The position numbers and the translations under genes are program-made. A stretch of 64,000 nt of DNA, from assembly GCF_004210375.1 (NCBI RefSeq), contig NC_134837.1, forward strand, positions 160,311,310 through 160,375,309, written 5' to 3'. Positions 22,930 to 35,000 of the stretch are shown here, piece after piece. How positions within the stretch are numbered: the stretch's first letter is position 1; each line of letters opens with the position of its first letter. Under the pieces are notes generated by a model, which worked only from the letters and a program-made list of their open reading frames with translations, was not told the origin of the DNA and did not search any database. The stretch is from Tachypleus tridentatus. Taxonomy: Eukaryota; Arthropoda; Merostomata; Xiphosura; Limulidae.

Positions 22930-23450
22930 TTACTTGTTGATAGAGGGCGCGGAGATGGGTTTAGGACTGAACAGATGTAAAGCCTAACACTGACTGAGCT
23001 TCATAAATAATGAAAACGTATTAATAATTATAAGGTATAAATAGGTATTTATTATTTCAGGTATATGTATTTATATATATGAACTTGCCTCTGTATAGCT
23101 GATATTTTGTTCTGAACGAAACAAAATCTCGATTAAGCAAAAACTAAAAAGAAGCCTAGCAACGTCAACAGTACAAGTTAAAACAACTTAAGTGTTAGAA
23201 CAGACAAAACGATATGTTATTGTTAGTGGATAAATACTTAGATGAAATAAATGCTATTGTTAGTATAACTGAACAACTTGTTTATTATCGGATTAACAGA
23301 ATTTTGATGCATATGCTCTGTTTATACGATAATAAGTTTTTATGTTAAATGACGTCTTTTTTTTGGTTTACAATAAAATGAGTAATTTATTAGGCTAACG
23401 ATGGTATCGTTGACACTGCCGGTATAAATCCTTGCTAGTGGTTAGCCTAA
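22930..23450 (+). promoter_or_regulatory. Possible RNPS1 promoter region (CpG transition)
   Basis: CpG dinucleotides are frequent here (gggcgcgg, gaacgaaac, tctcgatt, caacgtcaac, gatggtatcgttg) and become rare from about 23.45 kb onward through the whole RNPS1 unit. In animals with gene-body methylation such a step often marks the start of a methylated transcription unit. No core promoter motif is decisive, and the first untranslated exon is not identified. Confidence 0.25.
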
Positions 23451-23730
23451 GTAGTGATAAATATATACTTAACATTAATAAAAACTTTACTACTATTGGT
23501 GAAATGTAGGTTTAAGGTATTTAATTGAAAAATTAAACTAATTCAACATGTAATTTTGGATATTAAAAACACTGTAGCCCTGTTTTTAACTCTAAAGTGT
23601 TAAACATATTTTATTGATTATGATTGGGTGTTTTTGAAGATTAGAGTATACAACAAAAACTGAAAAAGTAACATAGTATTACTAATACTACTAATACCTG
23701 AAAAACTACTACTAATAATAGATTAATAAC

Positions 23731-23976
23731 CAGGATGGGGGATGCATCCCCCCACTGCCCATACCAAAATTGTGTACAATTACTTGTAACTTGATATTTT
23801 ATAATAAAATCAATAAATGAGAGTTCACAGACATATGTTTCTTTTTTTTTGTTTCTAAATTAATTCCATGAAATTTATGTTGCAGTAACAAAGGAAAGTT
23901 TACTTGGGATCAGGTTTAAGTCACTGTTACTTAGTCGATCATATCCCCCCACTAAAAAATCCTGTATCCACCCCTG
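23731..23976. mobile_element. 246-bp hAT-type MITE with target-site duplication
   Basis: It starts caggatgggggatgcatccccccac and ends ggatccacccctg-like (cctgtatccacccctg), whose reverse complement is caggggtggatacagg. The flanking 8-mers ttaataac (23723-23730) and ataataac (23977-23984) match at 7 of 8, the duplication length of hAT elements. No coding capacity. Confidence 0.65.
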
Positions 23977-23984
23977 ATAATAAC

Positions 23985-26900
23985 ATATGACTTGTTATAA
24001 CAATTACATACTTGGAGGTATAACTTAAAGATTAGTTACATTGTGCTTGTCCTGTACAGCTAGTATGATTCATTAACTGGTGGACCTGCCATGTGGTGTG
24101 ATGATTAGGGTTAGAGCATTTAAATTCAAAATAAAACTAATGTATCATCTGATACAGAAACATGCCCTAGCCTTTTACATGAAGAGTTAAACATAATAAA
24201 TTGGACATGTTTAAGTGTTTTGGCATTGTTGTGTAGAAAGTTCAATGTCATAGGACATTGACAACAAAATGCTGTAGAATAAATTATGGTAGGTCTCCAC
24301 AGTATATTCAGGGTTAATGCACAATGTCTTATGCAAATCAAAGTATGCTACATTTAGTCTCTCTTGAGTATAGCAACTAAGTAGCAATGTCAGTTGAAAT
24401 GGCACAAAGCACAAAACCTTGACTCGAGAATAAGATGAGAAAATGTCCCACACTTGTGTTTCTGGGCAAATACATAATTTTTCTATCATCTAAATATAAT
24501 TTTTGAAATTTTTATTATGTGCTTCATCTTGTGAAATTAGTTTTATTTTTAGGTTTAAGTGTTTTGACTCAGAATAGTAAAATGACTTTCGAATTTTAGA
24601 ATAACATACAGTTACAAGTAGGCACATAAGTTTTCCCACTAAAGTAATATTATATGAAAGCATTAGGTTAGTATGTATGTCATTAAAGGGATAGAGAGAA
24701 TTTTGACATTTTGTTTTAAGCAAAATCTTTGTTTAACAAAGTGAGGTACCACGTAAAAAAGAATAAAGTACATTTTGCATTATGTTGAGTTAGGAAGAAA
24801 ATAATGATAATTTTCTTTAACCAGGAAAATGAACTTGTAGCTCATTTATAAATTTAGGTTTTTGTGCTTTGGCATTCAAATCTAGTATCAACAGTGATTT
24901 TTAAATGTAAGAAATACTAGTCATCATGCAGTGGCTAGCTGGAAATTATTTTTCAAATGCTAAATACCTAGCAGTCCAAACATTTAAACATTGATAAGTC
25001 ATGACGACTTGAATAAGACAATTAGTAATAGCAGATGATTAGACTGATTTGTCTTCTAGCTTGACAAAACAATCTGAATCAAACTCTTGCACTGGAAAAT
25101 AAATATTTTTGTTTAGTATTGACTGGTGTGTATGTTTGCTATTGGAAATGTTCTTTGAAATACAAAATACCCAACAGTTTATAATTATGAATAATTATTA
25201 ATGAGCTTCCAATATGATAATATAATTTTTGAAATTATTATTAGTATTATTATCATCATTATTTATTATTACTGTTGCAGCTCATCAGTGTTATAATTTA
25301 TGGATTGTTGGATAATTAGTATTGAAAGATTGCTGGTTATTGAGTATTTAGCCACTGTGAAAATAACAAACCATGATTGTAACTACATGGCTGATGTTAC
25401 TACCTCATTTTAATTGTTTTCTCTCTTTCCATTCATTAAGGTAGACAAAATATTTGCTTGCAGTAGAAACATTAAATATATATTAAAATGTGCTCAAACA
25501 GTTTTAAATGTAATATTTAATTTTTTTTTATTCTTTGTATGTTAATGGTTTCCTTGAAGAATTCAAAGAACTTCTGTTATTATGGAGTCATCAACAATTT
25601 TTAATATCTTTGTGCAGACTTTGCATCAATTTTGCATGTTTAACAACTGAATTAGTTCCAGAAGGGTGTCATTTCAAAATTCAGTATTTGTTTAGAGCAA
25701 AATAGTTTCAATGTAAATTATTTTTTGCTATAGAAGTATTTTCTTCAGCTGTTTAAATGATATACTACTTGATAAAAACTTACCTTCTGGACATGTAAGT
25801 TCAATTATATGATTTAGCAAAACTTCATACATTTCACCAGACAAATTACTTAGCTTTACCCATATATATTTTGACATTCAATTTCCCTTGCAAAATTAAA
25901 ATTGTGCTGCAATATTGTGATTTAAGGTTATTGTATATGCTTCTTGAATAGTTTTCCCAAACAAGTCTTGTTAAAGCTTGCATTTATTTTAAACAGTATT
26001 CCAAACTGAGAAATGATGTACTAGAAAATGTATAGTGCAATGTTTTATAAATCTTTCAATAAAACACCAAATTTTGCATTTTCTTTAAAATTATATGTGA
26101 CAAATGTGCTATATTCATATTGAATATTTTCACAATAAATCTTAAATTGCTTTTTTAGTTGCATACTGTCTATATATCTACTTTTACTGAAAACCAGCTG
26201 ATGTGCTCCACTTTGTTTGGGTTATCAAGTTGTGTGGGTGGATGTTATGATAAATAACACAAAAATCCTAACTTTCACACAACTAATATATATTATTACA
26301 GTATTTATTATTAACTTGCCAGAAGTTTTGTATAAGGTTCAAAAAATCAATACACATATACATAAAATTGGTATAGACTGTGTGGTCAGGATGATTTTGT
26401 ACTAAGAGATAAGGGCCAAAGTGGTGTCAGCAGGGGTTCTTCTTGTTATAAGCTTTAAACACCAAGCTCTTACAATGTCCCTCCACAGTGTTTTGTGTGA
26501 TTAATTAATTAATGTACAATGGATGCAGAAGTGTTTTATGGGTCAAAACTGAAGCATCACAGGTTTAAGTAGGAAGTGGTATAACTCAATAAATGGCTCT
26601 TAATATCAACCTTGTGGTGGCTGTTGGAGTATAAGCTACAACTGAGTTTGTGTGTTATTGCAATAGTGGCAGGAATTTCTTTTTATTGCATTTCTCAGTA
26701 AAGAGTACTGATGCCTTTCTGAAATATTCGAAACATTTATATGCACTCTCCCTACACTTTGCGTGTGTTGTGTTATAGAAAATTTAATGTTTTTGTATAG
26801 GGATGTTGTGTCTTGTATGAATGTAGTTATCATTAACTTACAGAAATAATGGTTGGATGAAAAGGGTTGGTAATCTTGCATTAACATGCCCTTTGTTCTA

Positions 26901-28988
26901 AACTATCATCCCATAAAGTTTAGTTGAGATTAGCCAAGCAATTTAGGAGCTGTGGTGATGTTATAATGTAATAGCCAATCTCAGTTGTCATCGATAAAAA
27001 GAGTAGCCCAAAAATTAGTGGTGGTGATGTTGACTGGTTGCTGTCCTTCTAATCTATTACTTCTATATTAGGGACAGCGAGTGCAGATAAACCTTAAGTA
27101 GAATTTTGTGCAAAATTCAACTAAACAGATAGCACAAGTAAAGACTGTAGATTTTTTAACCAGTACTTACTATACTTTTGATTATCATTAGAGTTGTTTC
27201 TTTAATTATAATTTAAAATTGGTGATGAAGAGGAAAGTAGTTCATGAGGCATAAGGTAACTGATGATAGATAAAAGGTTTTGCATACATATGTATGAAGA
27301 TAGAAAACTATGTATGCCATGGCTTCATAATATACAGGATAGGGAGAGCTGGGTTATTTGTGGTATTCACTAATTAATTAACTGACCAATTACAATATCC
27401 CCCTACAATATCTGCTAGCAAAAAACACCCACAGAAAACTGATATGTGCTACCGTCTTACAACCACTACATTATTCTTACATGATATCAGTTTTCCTGTT
27501 TTTATATGGATATTTTTTAAAGTAATTTTTCAAATTACCTTAATTTCATATGATAAACTTCTTCTGATGGCTATCATTTGTAAAATATATTTAAGTTTTA
27601 TGGATATTTCTTTCTTGGTGGATGAATCCCAGGTGTTGACTGTGTACCACCATCTATTCCCTATTGTTTTTTAGATATATTCTGATCCCATGCTGATTTT
27701 CTGAGAGTCAAATAAATTGATAATTAATTAATGAAAATGTATAAATGTCATAATAAAGGTAACTTTTTATTTGAAGCATGTTATGGTTACGTTTATAATG
27801 TATACACTCAGACTTTCACCTGTATCCTGTTGTCTTCCAACAGCATTTTCATCACATTTAATCCTTGTGTCTTTTGTCTTTGTACCAGTATATTAACCTT
27901 ATATGGCATAGTACTTACAATAATAATAATGGAAAATAGTAAAACTTTGAAACTAATTTCAATGAGTTAATTATTTTCATAACATTTACAGGTTAATTAT
28001 AATACTGATTAATCAGTTAATATATGGATGTAATCACTACTTATGAGTAATTCTCTCTCTCTAGCTATATATATATATATGTTACAGTTCAAGCAGTTTA
28101 AGTATTAGAATATTAGGATTCTCCTGGGTGATTAAATATAATATTGATTAAAAAAAAGTTAAAAGTGATTTTAGATTTCTGTGGAGAGTTAACAATTTAA
28201 TGTAACTATCAGTTATTTCCACAGCTCTCACACATACAAATTTCAGTTTAAATTGTCATGATAGCTGTGTGTGATATTATGTATATAAAATACAATAAAA
28301 TATGCAGGTAAGCTATTTGTAGAAAAACTTTGCACATCTTGTTGTCAAATGAGATGCATCTCATTTCCAAAACTCTAGGAAAGTATTGACTTCAATTCTA
28401 TAAAAATAAGTTTAAGCAACTAAAAATAAAACTTGACTAATATTTCTGACATGTATTAAATCAGTTCTAAGAATGTGAAGTTAAACAGTTGAATGTTTAC
28501 TGCTTTTTCTTTAAATGTGATTTTTTTCTTTGATGCATAACTCATTAACTTCGTTGTTGAAATTTGTATTTCTGTTGAATAATGAGCAGGGTATTTTGAG
28601 CTCTAATGTAATTAGATAACAGGAACATAGATTTGTATTTTTTTATTTAGGTTTCTGCTTTATAGTACATGATGAATTTATTTAGTTTTATTATAGTTCT
28701 ATGAAATTGGGATAAATAGTTACTTTTTTATATAATGAAAAGTTTAGAAACAGTTATCTTTATACTCCAAATAATTATAAATTTTTTTAAAATTTTAATT
28801 AATGTTTGCCAATGCCATTTCCTTTTTATTAGGGTTAGCACGTGCAACTGTTTGATTTTAGAATATTCTATAAATTATAATAAAATATGCATCAAAACAT
28901 TAATTGCCTTGTAGCTTAAAAATAATGGTAGTTTAATCCCTCTCTGTAAATAATAAATTGGTTGTTAATTTTTGTTTTTATTTTTTAG
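23985..28988. other. CpG-poor DNA upstream of the first identified RNPS1 exon
   Basis: About 5 kb without a coding pattern, apart from one old SINE. Its CpG depletion matches the RNPS1 introns, so it may be 5' intron. Short open frames here carry no family motifs. Confidence 0.35.
26950..27128 (+). repeat. Old SINE family A copy, body and tail only
   Basis: gttataatgtaatagccaatctc, aaaagagtagcccaaaaattag, ggtggtgatgttgactggttgc, attagggacagcgagtgcagataaaccttaagtagaattttgtgcaaaattc. The head is lost. Confidence 0.7.
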
Positions 28989-29014
28989 GTAGTTTTCTTA
29001 AAGCATTCAAACAT
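28989..29014 (+). other. RNPS1: 26-nt first identified RNPS1 exon (mostly 5' UTR, first two bases of ATG)
   Basis: A strong acceptor (ttttgtttttattttttag) and donor (cat|gtaagt) bracket 26 nt ending CAAACAT. Spliced to the next exon, which begins GACTCAA, it forms CAAAC-ATG-ACT in frame with RNPS1, with A at -3. No transcript was available; the exon is inferred from splice sites and this fit. Confidence 0.5.
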
Positions 29015-32000
29015 GTAAGTATATTTATACTCAATATTTATGTTTAAAATATTTCAGTAATTTATTATGATAATTAGAAGGCAAACAATGTTTCTTTTGT
29101 GTATATTAGCATGGGCAACAATATGAAAGAATGTGATAATAAGTAACTAAAATGTTGTTACCAATATATAAAGTACTATAAACATTACAAAACCTGTGGT
29201 AGCCAATGATATTCTACTAATGATTCTTCATAAATGTTCAAGTGCACAAGGATATGCAAATAAAAGAAGTAGGAAGATTAAAATAATATACCCCCTCTTT
29301 GTAAATAACTGATAAACTTAAAACCAGTGATTAAAAACAAAAGTACATTTGCAACTTTGTATTAGTTAGCTTATTTTTTGAATCAGTCATAATTATAATT
29401 GGAGTGTAGTCCCAAATTTATAATGAAAAGACTATTCTAGCTTGCTGTTGTAAGTTAAAAGTGAGCTAGATTTTCTCTGTTGTTGAACTTGTATTGAATA
29501 TTCATAATATTCTAATGCTTGAGTTTAGATAAATCAGACGTATTGACTGATGATGAAATTAAAAATTTGCCAATGTCAGCAACTCTATTGGTATAATTGG
29601 ATATCACTGTCCTCAGTCTTTGTCAACTTTCCTGTTGTTCAGATGCTATTGTGTTATTTTTATTGCATTTTTTTACACATGGAAAAGTGTTTTAAGTAAG
29701 ATGCTAACTTAAAAGAAAAGTTATTTTGTGCATCAAACAGATTGGGAATCATGCAGCCAGTAAAAAGTATACAGTGAGTGATGCAAATGTACATCTTGGT
29801 GTGATATGAAAACCAAGTTGTTTTCTTGCAAAAGAAAGTACAAAATAATTTCTGGCTCAAGAAAAGGAAGACATCCTGAAACTGATGTCACCATTTTAGT
29901 GTATTTTAGAGAGTTACAAAATAAAGAACTGCCTGTAACAAGAGAAGTCTTAATGTTAAAAGTATAGTGGAATTTTATGTGAAAGATGGAATGTAAGATG
30001 ACATTCTTTGGGGCAATAGTGCTTAACTTTAGAATAGAACAGCTGGTCAGAAAAAACATCAGAGTAGCATTCTGATTAAATAAAGAAAGCAGAAAGAATT
30101 ATTATTGTTATGAACTTTAAAATGTCCTTATATTTTGTATATTTTTTATTATATTTCATTTTAAATACATTATTAACATTTTTAATTTATTACTAAACTC
30201 TTTTAAAACATATTTACTCCTTTCTAATTATCATCCAAATTGTTTTCCTGAAAATTCCTATTTAAAAGTTGGGTGCATCTTGAATTAGAGGGCTCTTTAA
30301 TTTGAAGTAATATGGTATTAATTACCTATTCCATTGAATATATATATGCACACATGTGTTCATTCATTAGTTTACAAGATTGCTATATTCCCACATATAC
30401 ATTTTTGCAATAAGAATGCTTAACAAAAACATGCATTGCTAGTGTTAACTTTTCTTCTTGTACTATGACAAATTCTGACCTATTTATACATGTATGTATT
30501 AGTGGTCATACCTTAGTTTTTGATCATATAAAAGTAATTGCATTTTTACACAACATTCATCTCAAGAAAAATAATGCCACCATAGGAAAAATATTTACTC
30601 ATATATACTGTAACTGCACTTGATATCTGCAGTGAACTTGTGTTTTTATCTGTTTTCTATTTTCTGCTTGGTTGAATATAAATATTACCATTTCCAAATC
30701 TTTAAAGAACTTGTTACCCCAGCATCTTTACTTACATCTGTATGGGAATGTATGATCATCATACAAACTTAAGAGCAGCTGGCTTTTAGTATGCAGAGAA
30801 ATTTCAGAGCCATTGGTGTATGATATATGTAACCATATGCCATGCTTTTTCATGATAAAGTTGAATAATCAGTTAAGATGGAAGAATGTATCACCTGTTT
30901 TATAGACTTGTATATTGCTTGAAGTTATAATTACCAGTCTTGGCCTCTCCTTATCTTGTTTATTTCACTAATTAAAATTACATTATGTTTTATTTGTTTT
31001 GAAAAATTGTCCTTGGTGTTTATTTGTAATTTTACTGGCAATATTGTTTTTAACAGTTAATTTTCCATGCCTTTTTAAGTAGTGTCTGAATAAAGAGCTG
31101 TATATAATGATGCATTGACCAAATGTTATTATGTTGTTATTGTTTTTTCCCCTTAAAAATTGTAACTTAAAATATTAATGTTATGCATTGGAACGTAACT
31201 AGGACTCAAAGCCGTTCCAGTGGTATGGCAAAGACTTCTGATACTAAAAAAGCAAAAACAGTTGACAAAAAGGAAAGAGGCAGGGACAAAGAAAAGAGGA
31301 AAAGAGCAAGGTCATCAAGTAGTGATGACAGTGAAAGCAGTAGTGACAGGTAACTAGTTCAAGAAATGTTCAGTCTTTATTCCTCTTGTAGAGACCAATT
31401 TTGTCTGAAAATTAGGGACTTAACTGGATTCAGTTATTGTGTGTGTGTGTGCATTATATATATATGAGGTGTCACATAGTTGTGAATAAACAAACATAAC
31501 AATGAGGATTAGTAATATATATCTAATATTGGAGATTTAAGAACTGATCACTTTACTGAGCAAAATCTTGGTTGTTTATAGTTTTATTATGTATTTACTT
31601 CCACCACTAAAAGCAGATGGAGGTTATGTTTTCACCTCCATGTGTTTGTGTGTATCAGCAAGTTTTCTTGAAAATGACTTGAGTGGATTTGGATGAAAAC
31701 TAATATACATTTGAATTATGACTAAATATACAAGTGATTAGTTTTTGGAGGGCCAAGTTCACAGCAAGATCGTGAAAATCAAAGTCTTCCTATTTGTTAC
31801 AATGATGATTGATTTTTCACACTACTTTTACTGTGTAACTCAGTCAAAAATGATCAGATTTTGATTAAATGTAGTAGATGTGTAGAATATTCCAAATTGT
31901 CCTGTCAAAAATGTCTGTGTCCATTGATAGTGACAGATGTATGGACACGTTTTCTTGAAAGCCATGTATGAACAACACTGCATGGCAGAGGTATACCTCT

Positions 32001-35000
32001 ACTGAATGCCTCTCTAGTTTTTGTGTTTTGGAAGTCATTCATCTTGACAACTAAAGACTGTAGCAAGCATGATAAAATTTATACCTCATTATCTTGGCCA
32101 AAACAAGTTAGATCTCTCCACTTACGTCAATTTCTACCTTTATCCCAATTCCCTGTAAAAGCTTTCTATGTTACTTCCATTTTTTTTAGACCTGTCTTCT
32201 TGAGTTTGAGTTTGTTGTATATTTTATTTATTTTACAAAATAATGAAAATGAAATTTTGAAGTAATATTTTTTCAAAGTGATTTCAGTAATTTCAACAAA
32301 AAATCCTGAGATGTTCACAATGTCATGTATCTAATATGGAGTCTCCCAGTGTATTGAGGGGGCTTTCTGTGGAGGATGTCTAATTCCTCACATACAGAGA
32401 GGTGAACATTTACATGGGTCTGACGTTTCTTTACCTGTAAGCTCAGGGACTGAGCTTGTAGAGGATCAGGGGCAGTTTTTGTGGAATTCTATTTTTTATG
32501 GAAACTTTGCTCATACAGTTAATCATGAGCTTTGGATGAACATCCTGCATCTTGCATCTTTCTTGCAACTAAAACATCCAATTTATAATGTCTTGAACAT
32601 TTCACCTGTAGCTTACAACTCTTCTTTGTTGGAGGGCACAGTCATTTGGCTATTTACATGGCTTTTCCACCTTTCCCAGACATTGTTGATGAATTGAGAA
32701 GGGAATCTTTCATGCCTTATCTTCTCCATTTATTGGATCAGCATATATTTCTTTCCATTGCTTGGAAATTCTACATTTGAATACTCAAAGGTTAGATCCT
32801 TTTCTTTCTTTTTGGAGTTCTAGACTTGATGCCATTGTTTATTAATCCAGTTTCCCCAATGCATCTGTCTCTTACAAGTGCCTGAGGCCTATCACAGTTC
32901 TCATATTAAATTTTTGGAGGTATTTTGATTGGTGTGCTGCTAGGATCTTTTGGAGTGAAGTACTTTGCTTTATGAAGCCTGATTTCCTTCTTTGGAACTT
33001 GAAGATATCAGAGAAGCTCTATTTCTTTGACATTTAATTTTTGCAGGTATTTCAGTTTCCATGGAATCTAGAGTGGATATGGCCAGTGTCCATGGTTCTC
33101 TTTTGACATTAGTCTGTTACATTTTCAGTCTCCTACTGGTTAATTTCCTCCATTTTTCAGTTGTTTGTAATATCAAAGAAGATGGTTGATTAGTAGTCTG
33201 TCATTGGCCTATCTCATCTCAATAACTTTTTTGTCTTTGGTGACACTTTGTACATGGTTTATGGATGACAAGGTTCAGTGTTGCTGATGCATATCTCTAT
33301 AGTCTGATCAAGGAGTCTTCATGTTGTTATCTCCATTTTTTTGTTCAAGTGAAAGGTTTGTAAGTTTTGCATGTTCTAACATTTGGTCTTGCATCTTTTG
33401 CTAGATAGTTGTATTATTTTCACATCATTTACACTTACAGTTATGTGGATGGCTGGTATCTTGCTCCTTCTTGCCACTTGATAGAACTTTACACATGAAC
33501 TCTTTTTATCCAATGTTGCAAGAGTTGGGATTTTCATCACAATGAAGAAATCTATTCTTCCCACATAGTACCTCATCTATTTCAGGGTGTTTCTCAACTG
33601 TTTTATCAGTTGTGTACAGTCATCTCCTCTAAGCTTTCAGGCCATTTAACAGGCCATTCTTCTTCGATGGTAATTTCTCTTTTTTTTCGCTGCCTTTTGA
33701 GATTCTGTCTCTTTCAGGAGATGTGGGCATCCTTGGAATCACTTATTCATTTGGGTTCACATGTGTTCCCTTCATGGTTGTTACAGGACCAATGGAATGT
33801 TTTCATGGATGATGACCCTTTCATCTTCCAACATGCTTACTCTTGTCTAGTGGTTGTACAGGGAAAACATAGTAGTAGGTGTTCCTTTCCCACCTCCACA
33901 TCCAAATACATTTTTAAAGGATGCTTATCTCCAAGGTTGTGACACTTGATAGTAGATATGGACTTCAAGGGCCACTGAAGAAATAAGGAATATTCTCTCC
34001 ACATCTTACTTTTAGAGCTTCAAGCAATTCAAAGATATATATATATATCAGGTTCTCATATTGTTATACGGAAGGTTGTAATACTACAGTCAGACAGTTC
34101 CACTGTAGTTTCTTACATTTCAAAGCAAGATTGGATGATCTTTTCTTTTCTGCCCATAATCCTCAGTCAGACAGTTCCACTGTAGTTTCTTACATTTCAA
34201 AGCAAGATTGGATCTTTTCTTTTGTGCTCATAATCCTCAGATTGTTCTCTTTGCTTGTAATGTTCTAGGTGTAATGAATTTAGTGGTCAATTTGTTATCC
34301 TGACCCAATGAAACTCTTCCCACAGAATGGATGCTTCTTCTGCAAGTTTTTGTGGTCTGCTCTCATTACCTTTGCCACAGTCCTCATTCTTTTGGTTTCT
34401 TGTGCCTCAGTTTCTGGCTTTTACCTGTTAGCAAAGATTGGACAGGTCTTCATCTTTATGTCTTCCATTTGATTCATCTGATATACAAAGTTCCTGCACA
34501 GATTTGTTCTTTGATCAGTTGAGTTCTTCTGGTGGTGCCACATTGGTTGGGTCAGCCTTGGTTTCCACTCCTTAGTATCTTAAGGAGTATCAATCGTTTC
34601 CACTTCCTCAGTGGGACATTTTTATCTGGCAGTCACCATTGTACAGTCTGTTGTATGATGTTACCTTCTTGGGTGGCAACTTTATTATATCTGTTCTTTT
34701 GGCATAATTTGTTGGATATTTATTGATTGAAATGGTTTACTTATAGTTAGTGGTCTCTCAGATGTGGTTTTAATTTTTCTCATCCAACTGTACCACATGT
34801 TTTCTATTTCTCACATGGTTAATCAACAAAGGTTTGGTGCCTTTTCCATTTCTCTGTACAAGGTAGCTCTTTCATGTATTTTAGTTTTCCAGAGGATGTA
34901 AAGTTTTTGAGTTTCCAGTTTTATCCCTGCACTGCCTCTAAAATATTTCCAGGTTATCAATCCTCAACATCCTTTTCTATTTCCTTATTAGAACATCAAA

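Noticed and set aside
29733-30059. 108-codon minus-strand open frame
   Set aside because: Antisense of the pogo-like relic, whose plus-strand motifs are recognisable.
33610-33942. A host gene encoding a 110-residue protein
   Set aside because: Fits the decayed RT/RNase-H junction of a DIRS element better and lacks its own start context.
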